Source: Sinonovacula constricta
Taxonomy: Eukaryota; Mollusca; Bivalvia; Cardiida; Solecurtidae
Reading direction: 5' to 3'
Assembly: GCA_007844125.1 (NCBI GenBank)
Contig: CM017556.1
Location: 84,162,088-84,226,087 of the forward strand
DNA length: 64,000 nucleotides
Shown here piece by piece: positions 48,385 to 59,794 of the stretch. The translations under genes and the position numbers were made by a program. The stretch's first letter is position 1, and every line of letters begins with the position of its first letter. The notes beneath the pieces were generated by a model, which saw only the letters and a list, made by a program, of their open reading frames with translations, searched no databases and had not been told where the DNA came from.

Positions 48385-48925
48385 TACTTCAGCTGTTATT
48401 GCTGGATATATGGAAAGCATCTAACTTGATATTTTTGCCTCTGATCATGATGGCTTCTTCATCTGTTATTGCCAGATAGATGGAAGGCCTGCTCACATAA
48501 TATTTTTTCCTCTGGCCAGCTGTTATTGCCGGATGGATGCAAAGCCTGCTCACGATATGTTTTCCTCTGGCCATGACAGCTACTTTGGCTGTTATTGCCA
48601 GATAGATGGAAGGCCTGAACACATGATATTTTTTACTCTGATCATGATAGCTACTTCAGATGTTATTGCTGGATAGATGGATGGCCTGAACACACGATAT
48701 ATTTGCCTCTGATCATGATGGCTACTTCATCTGTTATTGCCAGATAGATGGAAGGCCTGCTCACATGATATGTTTGCCGCTGGCTATGATAGTTACTTCA
48801 GCTGTTATTGCCGGATAGATGGATGGCCTGAACACATGATATTTTAGCCTCTGATCATGATGGCTGCTTCAGTTGTTATTGTTGGATAAATGGAAGGCCT
48901 GCTCACATGATGATTTAGTACCTGG
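48385..48925. repeat. 71-bp minisatellite
   Basis: About eight units, core CTGTTATTGCCGGATAGATG, GAAGGCCTGCTCACATGATA and CCTCTGATCATGATGGCTAC. One unit near 48,518 is shortened. Confidence 0.93.
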
Positions 48926-49160
48926 ATTCTGACCAAATGAAATAAGATTTACAACAATGTCTAGTATCTGTTACAAGCTTTAACTGCTTCAGGGGATGAA
49001 GTAGGGTTTGACTCCTCGAGGACTTTATTCTGGTAAACATAAAAAATCCTCATAATTCAGAGAAATTATTGATTCCTCATTACTGCACTCCTAGCCCTTG
49101 TGCTAGTAATGATGATCAACTAATTCCAAAACCATGCAGACCATTTTTGTAAATACCCAC

Positions 49161-49395
49161 CTTCTCCAATACCACTGTTTAGCAGCACTCCCCAAGCAAA
49201 CCACATGGCACTGGACAGATTGAGGGCATCTTCTTCTGTGTCCTCATTCTTGGCCAACTTGAACCGACCAAATGGACTGAACCGGTCGAGAAGGTACAAC
49301 ACTAGCGCCACCACATGGACAGAGAGACCAACAAGGATCCACAAGGTGTCTTGGAAGGGCTGAAGGAAGGATGCTAGGCTGGAGTCCTTCTGAGT
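49161..49395 (-). CDS. GRIN1: GluN1 exon G: M1 helix and re-entrant pore loop
   Basis: 235-bp exon, acceptor TTTTAG, donor GTGGGT, phase 0 in and phase 1 out. The pre-M1 segment ([15 protein letters not shown]) leads into M1 ([20 protein letters not shown]). Then come SPFGRF, an acidic loop ([13 protein letters not shown]) and the M2 pore loop with [12 protein letters not shown]. The Asn in LLNSG is the N-site residue that sets calcium permeability and magnesium block in NMDA receptors. All hallmark residues are kept. Confidence 0.97.
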
Positions 49396-49741
49396 CTAAA
49401 AGTAAGAAAATTGGTAAGATTGGCGGTTATAAAACTTACGCTACCAAAGCAGCTGATTGGGCATATTGTAAGCATAGAATCATTAATTATGATATTTCCC
49501 AAGCAGACAATTTGTCATAGACAAGTAAGAATATGTATAGCTAAGAATGTTTATAGTATAGCACATGCTACTATACTTTATAGTATAAACATATACATAT
49601 CTAAGTATTTTGAGAATGAAAGTAACACAAATATAAAGCAAGGCTTATGCTGCACCCCAAATATAAGAGTTCCTTTAAAAAAGTTAAAGTAACTTCCAAA
49701 TTCTATGAAACAATAGGTTTATAACCCAGGAGGGTAATCTT

Positions 49742-50014
49742 TTATCCTTTTGCTTACTAACATTAAATTGTAATTCTCCGTCACTTACTTTAAAACTTTC
49801 CTGCATGTATACGCCATTTTATGCCATTACAAACCATTCACAATCATAAGTAGAATCTGTATGACTAAAGGTTTATGCTTAGACTGGTTCAACCTTAAAT
49901 CTATTATTACAAGTTGAACATACATTTATGAAAATCTTTTTATCTCTTTCAAAGAAAAACAACAAAGTCAATTGAATTTTCAAATTATCGATGGATTATG
50001 AATAAAAAGGTTAA
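49742..50014 (-). mobile_element. piggyBac-like TTAA MITE, copy 3 (decayed)
   Basis: Aligns with 40,219-40,451 in the same orientation: TATACGCCATTTTATGCC, ACCATTCACAATCAT, CTCTTTCAAAGAAAAACAAC and an AAAAGGTTAA right end. The left end is TATCCTTTTGCT in place of CCCTTTAGCT. Confidence 0.7.
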
Positions 50015-50440
50015 TAAAAATATCAGTAAACAAAGTCTACACATCATTCAGTTGTTATCTTAATACTTTGTAATAACAACAACAAATATTTCCCTGAAAA
50101 CTTTTGATAATATATGATTTCGACAAATTCTCCTGCATAAATAGACTTGTTGTCTTTATTTCATATGAAAGGAACTGTGCAATAGTTAGTAGCATGTTAC
50201 ACAGTCTGAAATATGATAAAAGTCTCACTATCACACAACTGCTGTTCCTAAATATAGAATTGTGGGATTCCAGGCTTGATACAAAAAATAAACAATAATT
50301 TGGCATCTCCCACAGGCTTATTTCATATCTTTTGATACAGAAAATGGTTAACTCTGAGTTAGGGCAAAACTTTTCATTAGTTTAATGCGAGATTCACTAG
50401 GGATAAGCTGGCATTTTTGCCGATACTGTGCAGCTACATT

Positions 50441-50674
50441 TCTGTCATTATAGCATAGGGGCACTTATGAGGTGCCCAGGGACTGAACCCGGCCGGTCCA
50501 TTATACTGACACCAACTAATCAGGCGTAATGCTGTCCCCTTAGCCCCGAGCGTTAGGAGGGAAGCCACTACTACCAACTTCAATGTCTTTGGTTTGACCC
50601 GGTTAGGGTTTGAACCCACGACCTCCCGATCTGCAAGCCAATGCTCTACCACCTGAGCTATTGCGGCCTGTCGA
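50441..50674 (-). mobile_element. SINE family C, longer copy
   Basis: On the minus strand: GCCGCAATAGCTCAGGTGGT (A box TAGCTCAGGTGGTAGAGC), GATCGGGAGGTCGTGGG, B box GGGTTCAAACCC, CAAACCAAAG, then a 130-bp body (GCTTCCCTCCTAACGC, GGGGACAGCATTACGCC). The tRNA-like part is very well kept but is followed by the body, so it is a SINE and not a tRNA gene. Confidence 0.85.
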
Positions 50675-51035
50675 TTCACTAGTCCAGACCAGATAATTAC
50701 CAGTGATTGTCATTCCTTAATGTAGAACCCTGATGTTGCCTAACAGACATACAATAATTATGTTAATTTTCCAATTATCAATATTGTCCATTAAATATGC
50801 ATTACTAATCAGTGTAAATTGTAATTATCAACACACTCTTAACACTGCAGGAATTAATTGACATTAATTATGAACTGCATCAAGGACTTTTACAAAGAAA
50901 GGAATATTCAAATTGGTGATTAACCAAATATTGCATAATGCACATGGCAGGCATGTGAGCTGTTGTGAGCAATCACTTACAACCTCCGAAAGCAGGCTGA
51001 GGATTGCAAACTCCACATGCTTAACACTAGAGAGA

Positions 51036-51352
51036 GACCAGATCTGGTAGTGCAATCAATAGAGCGTTAGCTCCAGGTACTGGGGGCCCCTGGTTCGATC
51101 CCGGGCCTCTGCATACCAAAGTCGTTAAAAATGGTAGTGGTATAGCTTCCTTGATAATGCTCATGCAAATATAAGGGTAGTTCCATGACTGATTGGCCCG
51201 GTGTCAGGATAATACGACTGGGTGTGGTATCATGCTAGATGTTCATGGTACATGTATGCTATACACAGTGAAGGCAGCACTATATCTGCTTCAATTTGAC
51301 ATCGTCTCCAGATAACTGTTATACTGTTGGTGGGATGATAAACCCAATAAAC
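51036..51352 (+). mobile_element. SINE family B, copy 4
   Basis: Plus-strand copy: head GATCTGGTAGTGCAATCAAT, B box GGTTCGATCCCGGG, CATACCAAAGTCGTTAAAA, GCAGCACTATATCTGCTTC and tail GATAAACCCAATAAACA. It ends 124 bp before GRIN1 exon F on the right-to-left reading. Confidence 0.9.
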
Positions 51353-51475
51353 ATAAAAGTTAACTAAAGATCACCAAGGAATTTCAATAACAATGAACAC
51401 TTTTATAACAAATGTGAGGCATTAGCATGCAGGAATGGTGCATAACAATCACGAAAGTGTCTTGTCATAACTTAC

Positions 51476-51640
51476 CTTTTTTACAAGAATGGTGAGACCT
51501 TGGTACTTGAACGGTTTAGAGAAGTCAATATGTTGTGCTCTCTCTGGGTTGATGGTCAGTGGGGCAACTATAAGATCGGCAGTTTGGTTCACCAGCTCTC
51601 CTACCATTCCTGTCCATGTCTTCTCTGTACCGTTTCCCAC
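51476..51640 (-). CDS. GRIN1: GluN1 exon F: S1 with glycine-binding PLT motif
   Basis: 165-bp exon of exactly 55 codons, acceptor ATCCAG, donor GTAAGT, phase 0 on both sides. It holds the core glycine-contact sequence [20 protein letters not shown], followed by [14 protein letters not shown]. By alignment with rat GluN1, the Pro and Thr of PLT and the Arg of ER (P516, T518, R523 in rat numbering) are all present, so co-agonist binding should be intact. The retention of these residues argues that this is GluN1 rather than GluN2 or a kainate/AMPA subunit. Confidence 0.97.
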
Positions 51641-52034
51641 CTGGATGGAAAATAATTTCAATCAGCAATTAAGCAAAATCTAAAGAGGATCTAATACGAA
51701 AGTTTATTAAATATTGAATATTAAACAAGCTGGATGAAACAATAGGTGAGTAGGCTCTGCAGAGTTATGTATTGCTTCATCCAACTATTTTAAGATTTTC
51801 AGGATGCAATATAAATGAATGTTGGATTGTATTAATCAGAAAAGCAATAAATAAGGTGTTGTTGTTTACTATAAATGCTCTTTGCTTCATTGTTGCAACT
51901 CAATAACTAACTAGGGGGTTATTCAAAATTACCAATAAATGTTACTAAATGAATGAATGTTATGTTATAAATTTTCGTAATTCATTTTGACTGTTGTGAA
52001 AAAAATTTAACTTCTGGAGACAAATGTGCAGCCA

Positions 52035-52104
52035 GTCTTGGACTTGTACCAGGAATAGTTCACTATAAAGATGAGGGCTTTACCAACTGAGCTAATCATG
52101 CTGC
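52035..52104 (-). mobile_element. tRNA-like SINE head fragment
   Basis: On the minus strand: ATGATTAGCTCAGTTGGTAA and B-box-like GGTACAAGTCC about 35 bp later. Ends and body do not match families A-C. Confidence 0.5.
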
Positions 52105-52160
52105 TTATCATTCATTTCCATATTACCTGCTACTCATCATATATTTAATTAAATTGTTTT

Positions 52161-52462
52161 GATTGTTTGTTTATTGGGTTTATCATCCCACAAACAGAAT
52201 TTCAGTAATCTGGAGACAGTGTCACCTTGAAGCAGATATGTTGCTGCCTTCACTGTGTATAGCATGCCATGAACATCTGGCATGATACCACGCCAAGTCA
52301 CATTTACAGTCTTTGAACCACCCTTATATTTGCTTGAGTGTTAGCAAAAGAGCTATACCACAACCACTTTTTATGACTTTGGAATGTCACCGCCCGGGTT
52401 TGAACCAGGGGCCTCCAATATCTGGAGCCAACTCTCTACCAATTGAGCTACCACGTCCAGTA
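52161..52462 (-). mobile_element. SINE family B, copy 5
   Basis: Minus-strand head GGTAGCTCAATTGGTAGAGA-like sequence ending at 52,462, B box GGTTCAAACCCGGGC, CATTCCAAAGTCATAAA and the family body and tail (CCCAATAAACAAACAATC). A 20-bp part of the body is missing near 52,310. Confidence 0.88.
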
Positions 52463-52787
52463 CCCTGTTTTGAGTAAGTGTTCCAGTAAACTTTTCACTA
52501 TATGTATGACTAACATACAAAAAGAAAATTATATCAATCAGCAAAAGAGGCCACATAAAAAAAAAATTCTTTGCCATCGAAATACATTTAATTGAATTTT
52601 CTATAGATACTACCTGTGTCCTTAAGGAATGGTTCATACATCAGGATCTGTTTCAACTATTATTGAAATCTTATATCACTTTTATTTTACTGTACAGTTG
52701 AAACAAAAATATAGCAATATTTTTTCAAAATTGTCCTTTATTTTCGAATCTTCTTAATATCCCTCTACTTAAGCTTCTTCTACCTAC

Positions 52788-52912
52788 CCTCTTAAATGAT
52801 CCGAAGCCCTCATCATTGCTCAGGTGTAGGACATATGTAAAGTTTTCCTTCTTAGCTAACTGTTTCAACATATCCATACAGTAGCCATAGCAACAGAAAT
52901 AGCTCGTCACAC
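52788..52912 (-). CDS. GRIN1: GluN1 exon E: S1 with CCYGYC motif
   Basis: 125-bp exon, acceptor ATTCAG, donor GTAGGT. It completes a Gly codon and reads VTSYFCCYGYCMDMLKQLAK, then ENFTYVLHLSNDEGFGSFKR. CCYG(F/Y)C followed by (D/I)xLxxLA and NFTY is diagnostic of GluN1 S1. The two adjacent cysteines complete the disulfide set begun in exon D. It ends in phase 0. Confidence 0.96.
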
Positions 52913-53224
52913 CTGAATTATACAATACATGCTTTTTAACTTGAAAAAAAATAACAACACACATTTAACATGACTGTTTAATCTTTAAAATTCATGTTAT
53001 ATCTTTGTTTGCCTACTTTGTATGGTAAGTAGCCTGATAGCTTACAGTCTAACACATGTTCTACAAACCTAAATTTTGATAACTAACCTAAATTTTGATA
53101 ACTAGCTTACATTTTGATAACTATAATTTGGTAAAAATGGCAATATGTACTGGTACTAAAATAATCCACTGCAACTAAAAATCAACACATTTGATGTGTA
53201 AATGTAATCAAGCAGAGATGTGTC

Positions 53225-53395
53225 TGCAAATGATATCTCAACAGAAAATAGTTCCTTATACATTGTATGCTATCTCAGCATAAAATAGTTCAATATATGA
53301 CATCACTACAGAAAAAAGTTCCATATATTTAATCTCTTTAGAAAATAGTTTCACATATGATATCTCTGCAGAAAATAGTTCCATATGTCTTAAAG
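53225..53395. repeat. ~32-bp repeat (GAAAATAGTTCCATATATGATATCTC)
   Basis: Five diverged copies of ATCTCTGCAGAAAATAGTTC with CATATAT spacers. Confidence 0.75.
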
Positions 53396-53887
53396 ACGGG
53401 CTAGAGTTGATGTATCAATCCAAGTTATTGCAGCACTGGGGAATTTGTTTATAAGGGTCCAAAGTACATTTATACTTTAAGATTTGTCTTTAGAATATAT
53501 AATTTTTCATTAAAAAATCAGAAAATGATTTATTCTAGCAACAGTTAAATTACATTAAAGGCGTGGTTATATTAAAAACTTATCTGAAATTATCTGTTAC
53601 TAAAATTCTCCAAATAAATTAATTAGAGCTCCAAGTAAGAGTATTTGTCAAACCGTATATTTCTTACATAAACCAAACATTGAGTGTTCATATCATTCTC
53701 CTATAAATAAAACTGTCCTTACTGTTAAGTAACTTTATACAAGATATAAATTTTACTTTTTATACAGACAAAAGATTTTGTCTATATTATTATTCACCTT
53801 TTTTCACCTTACTAAAAATTGGAAGATAAAACAAGGCAATATGATGCTTTGTTTATGAAATAAATCACAGCATTGTAAGAGGAAGTG

Positions 53888-54230
53888 TATGACAAACATA
53901 GAAAGATAAATATAAAATGACAAACATAGAAACATAAATATACAGTGACAAACACAGAAAGATAAATATATCATGACAAACACAGAAAGATAAATATATC
54001 ATGACAAACACAGAAAGATAAATATATCATGACAAACATAGAAAGATAAATATACCATGACAAACATAGAAAGATAAATATATCATGACAAACACAGAAA
54101 GATAAATATGTCATGACAAACATAGAAAGATAAATATATCATGACAAACACAGAAAGATAAATATATCAGACATGACAAACATAGAAAGATAAATATGTC
54201 ATGACAAACATAGAAAGATAAATATATCAA
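53888..54230. repeat. 28-bp minisatellite
   Basis: About 12 units of GACAAACACAGAAAGATAAA, TATATCAT; GACAAACATAG variants are interspersed. It lies 165 bp from GRIN1 exon D. Confidence 0.96.
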
Positions 54231-54394
54231 TCAACAAGGAGGCCTCATAAAAAGTGTGTGTTTTTCTTTGGCCTCATAATACATTTATTTAAAATGTCAT
54301 TAAAAATGAACAGTGCAGAGTAAGAGTAAAGTCCCCTTATTTACAAAATGCAGAAAATACTAAGACTGAAGTGTCAGGGAATAACATGCCATAC

Positions 54395-54515
54395 CTGTAG
54401 TTTGATTGGTATAAGTACAATTGATGCCATTCTTCTCTGACTGACATTTCTCCATATCCTCTTCATCTTTTATCTCTCGAGTGTACACAAATGGCTTCGA
54501 ACTTATAGTCACTAC
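54395..54515 (-). CDS. GRIN1: GluN1 exon D: start of ligand-binding S1
   Basis: 121-bp exon, acceptor GTCTAG, donor GTATGG, phase 0 in and phase 1 out. It reads VVTISSKPFVYTREIKDEED and then MEKCQSEKNGINCTYTNQTT. The VTI-(x)n-PFVY start of S1 is conserved. The two cysteines (KCQ, INC) match the GluN1-specific S1 cysteines that in vertebrates pair with the CC of the next exon. The loop here is shorter than in vertebrates. Two sequons (NCT, NQT) are present. Confidence 0.95.
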
Positions 54516-54639
54516 CTAGACACATGGAAAAAACAAATAATCATAAGATTAAGTGCCAAAGCACTTAACACATTTATCAATACTAAATCAACAACACAAT
54601 TTATTCCAACACATAATTTGTTTAAGTCTAATGTACAAT

Positions 54640-54985
54640 TTGTAACTCTGGCACATGATTTAAAAACACTAGCCTACAAATTAACTCAGTCACTCATTAA
54701 TTCTAGCACATATCATACTCTCGCACACATTTTTTGCTCTTTCAAATGATTTAACTCTGGCACATATTTTTACTAGCCCATACTTTTACTCTAATACAGC
54801 TTTTATAACTGGTGCATATTTTTACTCTAGCACACAATTTTATAACAGCGTATAATTTTTACAATGTTACTCTAACACACAATTTTAATCCAGCATATAT
54901 TTTTTACTCTAGCGCATAATTTACTCTAACACATAATCTTATTTAACAAATATTTTTACTCTAGCACATAACTTCACTAATTTTG
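54640..54985. repeat. Degenerate TTTACTCTAGCACATAATTT repeat
   Basis: Irregular copies of 20-30 bp around ACTCTAGCACATA(A/T)TTTT, weakly periodic. Confidence 0.7.
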
Positions 54986-55198
54986 GTTACATTTTGCCAA
55001 GAGGAGTTAGTGTAAATGTTAATGTGAACAAAAAAAAAAATTACTGGCAAAAAAAGGCCAAGGCCAAATTTGATGTGAACTAAACAATTATTTTGATCTT
55101 CTGTAGAAAATCCAAAAATACCTAACAAACAGTGGTTTTGCCTTCTACATAAAATCCTTCTTTTTGGTGTAAATGTGTTAAATATTCAAAATACAAAC

Positions 55199-55445
55199 CT
55201 TCAGAAGGGTTGAAATCTTGATGCCTTTTGGGCGCTCCGTCTGTCCATTCGGCCAGATGATCTCCTCATGCAGATTGAGCTTGGTGGCGCTGGGGTGCTT
55301 ATGTCCGTAGTAACCGACTGTTGCAAAAACATTGGTGTTCGCCATCTTCTTGTTCTGGATGTAGTACATAGGGTTGAGCCGGTCCCCATCTTCATTGAAT
55401 GCAACATGCCCAGTAACGCCCTCAAAGTCTGCCTTCTTCATCCCT
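55199..55445 (-). CDS. GRIN1: GluN1 exon C: end of amino-terminal domain and linker to S1
   Basis: 247-bp exon, acceptor ATTACAG, donor GTTTGT. It supplies the third base of the split Glu codon, then reads GMKKADFEGVTGHVAFNEDG. The VTG-V-FNEDGDR block is strongly conserved in GluN1. Near the end is EIIWPNGQTERPKG, matching the IIWPGG-E-PRG linker that leads into the ligand-binding domain, and the exon ends in phase 0 after STLLK. The next exon continues with VVTI, so the lobe boundary coincides with an intron. A SINE copy sits 26 bp upstream in the adjoining intron. Confidence 0.96.
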
Positions 55446-55470
55446 CTGTAATGTGTTTTCATATCTTTTT

Positions 55471-55680
55471 TTGTTTTTGTTACATTGCACTGACACAATT
55501 ATGGTCATATTGGCGATGTTCAGCTAATTTATTGTCGAGGAAGATCCATGTCTGGGTAGAACCACTGGCATGTCGCAAGTAAGCTAAAAAACCTCACCAC
55601 ATAAAAGTTCTTGCTCTGACCTCATGGGCTGAGGGTTTACAAGTCAGCCATTCTAACCGCTTGGCCACTGGTGACCCACA
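55471..55680 (-). mobile_element. SINE family A, copy 6
   Basis: Tail and core blocks are clear (CACTGACACAATTATGGTCAT, GTCTGGGTAGAACCACTGG). The head end has CAAGTCAGCCATTCTAACCG, CTTGGCCACTGGTGACCC, a different head-like sequence from copy 26,121. It sits 26 bp from exon C, inside the intron near its acceptor. Confidence 0.75.
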
Positions 55681-55775
55681 TCAAGTTTACACCATTGCAA
55701 TTTTAAACAGTACAATGAATAATGACTTGACCTGCTGGTAACATAATAGAGTTAAGTTTAAAAATAATTTCTTAC

Positions 55776-55965
55776 TCAAGTATTTTTAGTCCACCGGTGG
55801 CATTGTGGTCTATGCTCTGGGTCTTGCAAGAGTCCACAGTTTTACCAAGGTCTGTGATGGTACCATTCGCCAGCATGTTGATCACGGTGTTGAAAATGAG
55901 TGTGATGCTGTCAGTCAGGTGCACAGCTTCATTTGTGCCATTGATCAGCTGCAAACCCACTGAAC
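55776..55965 (-). CDS. GRIN1: GluN1 exon B: amino-terminal domain segment
   Basis: 190-bp exon with acceptor TTTCAG and donor GTAAGA. It completes a glycine codon with exon A and then reads SVGLQLINGTNEAVHLTDSI, followed by LIFNTVINMLANGTITDLG. The GLQLING(K/T)NE motif is a GluN1 amino-terminal-domain signature. Two sequons (NGT at ANGT, NAT near the end) are visible. It ends after two bases of a Glu codon in ...GGLKILE. The intron between this exon and exon A holds the 2-kb 38-bp tandem array. Confidence 0.95.
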
Positions 55966-56051
55966 CTGAAACACAGAAAATACTTGATCTCTAAAGAAGG
56001 CCATTTCTGATGCCTTTAAAGGCATTGAAAATTGGTATTAGAGGCATCTTA

Positions 56052-58010
56052 TACCATGCTGGTTATCTGTGTCCAGCCAGCGTGGCTTATACCATATTGA
56101 CCATAATTATGCCAGTTTGGCTGCAACCATATTGACCATAATTATGCCAGTTTGGCTGAAACCATATTGACCATAATTATGCCAGTTTGGCTGAAACCAT
56201 ATTAACCATAATTATGCTAGTTTGGCTTAAACCATATTGACCATAATTATGTCAGTTTGGCTTAAACCATATTGACCATAATTATGCTTGCATGGCTTAA
56301 ACCATATTGATCATAATTATGCCAGTTTGGCTTAAACCATATTGGCCATAATTAAGCCTGCATAGCTAAAACCATATTGACCATAATTATGCCTGCGTGG
56401 CTTAAACCATATTGACCATAATTATGCCTAAGTGGTTCAAACCATTTTGACCATAATTATACCAGTTTGGCTTAAACTATATTGACCATTATTATACCAG
56501 CATAGCTTAAACCATAATATTGACCATAATTATACCAGCATGGCTTTAACCATAATATTGACCATAATTATACCAGCATGACTTAAACCATACTGACCAT
56601 TATTATACCAGCATGGCTTAAGCCATAATATTGACCATAATTATACCAGCATTGCTTAAACCATAATATTGACCATAATTATACCAGCATGACCTAAACC
56701 ATACTGAATATTATTATACAAGCATGGATTAAACCATAATATTGACCATAATTATACCAGCATGGCTTAAACCATAATATTGACCATAATTACACCAGCA
56801 TTACTTAAACCATGTGACCATTATTATACAAGCATGGATTAAACCATAATATTGACCATAATTATACCAGCATGGCTTAAACCATAATATTGACCATAAT
56901 TACACCAGCATTACTTAAACCATGTGACCATTATTATACCAGCATGGCTTAAACCATAATATTGACCATAATTACACCAGCATTACTTAAACCATGTGAC
57001 CATTATTATACAAGCATTACTTAAACCATAATATTGACCATAGATATACCAGCATGACTTAAACCATAATATTGACCATAATTATACCAGCATGTCTTAA
57101 ACCATAATATTGACCATAATTATAACATCATGGCTTAAACCATAATATTGACCATAATTATACCAACATGGCTTAAACCATAATATTGACCATAATTATA
57201 CCAGCATGTCTTAAACCATAATATTGACCATAATTATACCAGCATGACCTAAACCATACTGAATTTTATTATACAAGCATGGCTTAAACCATAATATTGA
57301 CCATAATTATACCAGCATAGCTTAAACCATAATATTGACCATAATTATACCAGCATGACTTAAACCATACTGACCATTATTATACAAGCATGGCTTAAAC
57401 CATAATATTGACCATAATTATACCAGCAAGACTTAAACCATACTGACCATTATTATAACATCATGGCTTAAACCATAATATTGACCATAGTTACACCAGC
57501 ATTACTTAAACCATACTGACCATTATTATACAAGCATGGCTTAAACCAAAATATTGACCACAATTATACCAGCATGGCTTAAACCATAATATTGACCATA
57601 ATTATACCAACATGGCTTAAACCATAATATTGACCATAATTACACCAGCATTACTTAAACCATACTGACCATTATTATACAAGCATGGCTTAAACCAAAA
57701 TATTGACCACAATTATACCAGCATGGCTTAAACCATAATATTGACCATAATTATACCAACATGGCTTAAACCATAATATTGACCATAATTACACCAGCAT
57801 TACTTAAACCATGTGACCATTATTATACAAGCATGGCTTAAACCAAAATATTGACCACAATTATACCAGCATGGCTTAAACCATAATATTGACCATAATT
57901 ATACCAGCATGATTTAAACCATGTGACCATTATTATACAAGCATGGCTTAAACCGTAATATTGACCATAATTTTACCAGCATTTTGACCACTAATTTGTC
58001 AACACAGCTT
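56052..58010. repeat. ~38-bp minisatellite, 2 kb
   Basis: About 50 units of GACCATAATTATACCAGCAT, GGCTTAAACCATAATATT. The left 450 bp uses a 35-bp form (TATGCCAGTTTGG, CATATT), so the array has two domains. Variants such as ACACCAGCATTACTTAAACC recur in blocks, for example around 56,790-57,000 and 57,630-57,830. Confidence 0.95.
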
Positions 58011-58078
58011 ATACCATAATGACAACAATCATGTTAGCACAGTTTACACCATAATGATTACAAAACTAAAATGCTTAC

Positions 58079-58188
58079 CAACAGGTGCATTCTTGGCACC
58101 CATTGCCTCCTCTGTAAGCAGCCACACAAACTCTGTAGTCAGGTTCAGCTCATCAGCATTTCTGAACAGTGTGATGGCATCCTCAGTG
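58079..58188 (-). CDS. GRIN1: GluN1 exon A: amino-terminal domain segment
   Basis: 110-bp exon and the most 5' one I can place. Minus-strand acceptor TTTCAG precedes it and donor GTAAGC follows. It starts with the last base of a codon (phase 2) and ends one base into a codon. It reads TEDAITLFRNADELNLTTE, then FVWLLTEEAMGAKNAPV. This aligns with the amino-terminal-domain stretch of GluN1 that precedes the LGLQLING motif; the FVWL core is typical. It carries an N-glycosylation sequon (NLT). The preceding exon, expected to end in a sequence like ILSA, was not found between 58.2 and 64 kb. Confidence 0.9.
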
Positions 58189-58199
58189 CTGAAATTAAA

Positions 58200-59790
58200 T
58201 CCAAGTACACAGGTAACAATGTAAGCAGGTTTTTTCTCTTTCTTCCAAATTATTTATACATTATTTTAGAGAATTTTTCAATAAATTGAATTTCAGTTTG
58301 GCAAGACCAGCTATTTATCGAAACTGGAGTATAGACCTTAAATTGTGTAGTAAAAATCGTTATTCTGTGCGTGATAATTGATATTCAATTGAACTATATT
58401 CATGGTATAAGCTTACAATTGTGTTCCTATCAACAGGAAATCTAAGAAAAAACATGGAAAAGCACATTCGGATGGGGAATTGTTTAATAGCTGTATCATA
58501 AAACTGATATGGACAACAAAGAAGTTTTCACTTAAGAACTTTAGAAACACCTTTGGTCCACCAAGCTGGCAATATCTGTTGGACTGGACCAGCATGATTT
58601 TGGCATTTTTACACAAAAGGCTGGTAAGTTAACTAAGGCATTAAGAGTGGTTGGGTTCAGTAAAGGCTGTAAGCGGTGTTTAGTTTAGTTAAGTTTGACG
58701 GGTCGTGGTGGGAGTCAAATTTATTAGAAAACCTATTCGTGCAAAGTTTAGAGACTTTTAATATGTTTATGCTCTACGAAAAAAACCAAACAGAACTGGT
58801 CATTTATCAATAGTGTAGATACAGGTACAGTGTAAGTTAAAACTATAGTAATGCTATAAAGCAAGTTCTACATTAATTTACTGAATTATCCTTCAAGAAT
58901 AATCTAAACATTAAAGTGAATGTAAGTTGCGTAAATGAGCTGCTGTTGGTACGTGAGTGGCGGGTGCAATGTTTGATAGTAAGGATTGTGGTAAAAAAGA
59001 AAACTTCCAACTCTCATACAAAATCTCACTCTTATGAGAACATATATCTAGACTGACTTGATAAAACAGGTTTGACAAGTTCCGTGCATCACGCAGACAA
59101 GACGCAGACAACCACACCCACATGCACAGATGTTACACAAAGACACAGACTATAAGTCACGAGCTGCCCGATACTAACAAAACGGACAATAACAAAACTG
59201 ACTATAGCACAACGTACATTTAAACAAAACATGAAGCACTGGTGACATAAGTTAATATGTTTTCATTTTTATTCAGAATCTTGAAAAACGATTTGGCTAA
59301 AAATTCTGGTGGACCGTCAGTCCATTTAACTTATAAAATTTAATGGACTGACAGACATTTTGGTGAACTCGAGCCATGGTCCACCAAGTTTTGTCTAAGA
59401 CATGGACAATATTTACATCAAAATCATATTTCAGTTTTCTCAAAATAAGTTGTGAGATTAATTAATAAAACAGGTATAACTGAGACAAAAGGATAAATCT
59501 TGCAAATTGTATCTATTGTTATATGATAATCCTTCTTTCAAGTGAAGACACAACTTCAGAAATATAAAACTTCAAGACATAAATCTTACCTTTTTGCTAG
59601 ATTTATGATCTTAAAACATTGCAAGCCTGAATTTATAAACTTATTATCTTTAACCCTTGGACTGATGTAGTTGTCAATATAACCTTTACATGTACTTAAA
59701 TTCTTATAAGTTTATAACTACATGCAAATGCTACAAAACATAGTGATAATTAAGGAGCCAGCACCAGGACCTAGTTGATCTAACTCTTTG
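58200..59790. other. Intronic stretch without exons
   Basis: No GluN1 exon found. It holds the inverted repeat GTCAGTCCATT (59,316-59,326)/AATGGACTGAC (59,342-59,352) within a wider GGTGGACC...GGTCCACC foldback, and a similar GGTCCACCAAGC...TGGACC piece near 58,556. A decayed foldback-type fragment lies at about 59,705-59,785. Confidence 0.5.
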
Positions 59791-59794
59791 TATA

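Larger units (their letters stand above)
732..58188 (-). other. GRIN1: GluN1 (NMDA receptor subunit 1) gene, 3' 13 coding exons
   Basis: Gene-level entry. Thirteen exons read from right to left join in frame into 743 residues plus TAA; each boundary has an AG acceptor and GT donor, and the codon phases match at all 12 junctions. GluN1 is the obligate glycine-binding subunit of NMDA-type glutamate receptors, a postsynaptic calcium-permeable cation channel. The order seen is lower amino-terminal domain, S1, M1, pore loop, M3, S2, M4, cytoplasmic tail. Vertebrate GluN1 has about 940 residues, so about 200 N-terminal residues, the signal peptide and promoter lie beyond 64,000. Introns are very uneven: 0.2-2.1 kb in the first part, then 10.4, 1.0, 23.8 and 9.7 kb near the 3' end. 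No frameshift or premature stop was seen, so the gene looks functional. Confidence 0.96.

Noticed and set aside
50595..50674. tRNA gene on the minus strand
   Set aside because: A and B boxes are good, but the acceptor-stem ends do not pair convincingly, a second copy exists at 9.5 kb, and a SINE body follows.
56052..58010. Origin of the 38-bp array from the SINE-A tail (both contain ATAATTATG-CATATTG-like text)
   Set aside because: The match is about 15 AT-rich bases and could be chance; no flanking SINE is present.
58911..59123. 70-codon minus-strand ORF as the missing upstream GluN1 exon
   Set aside because: The sequence does not resemble the GluN1 amino-terminal domain and lacks a donor in the required phase.
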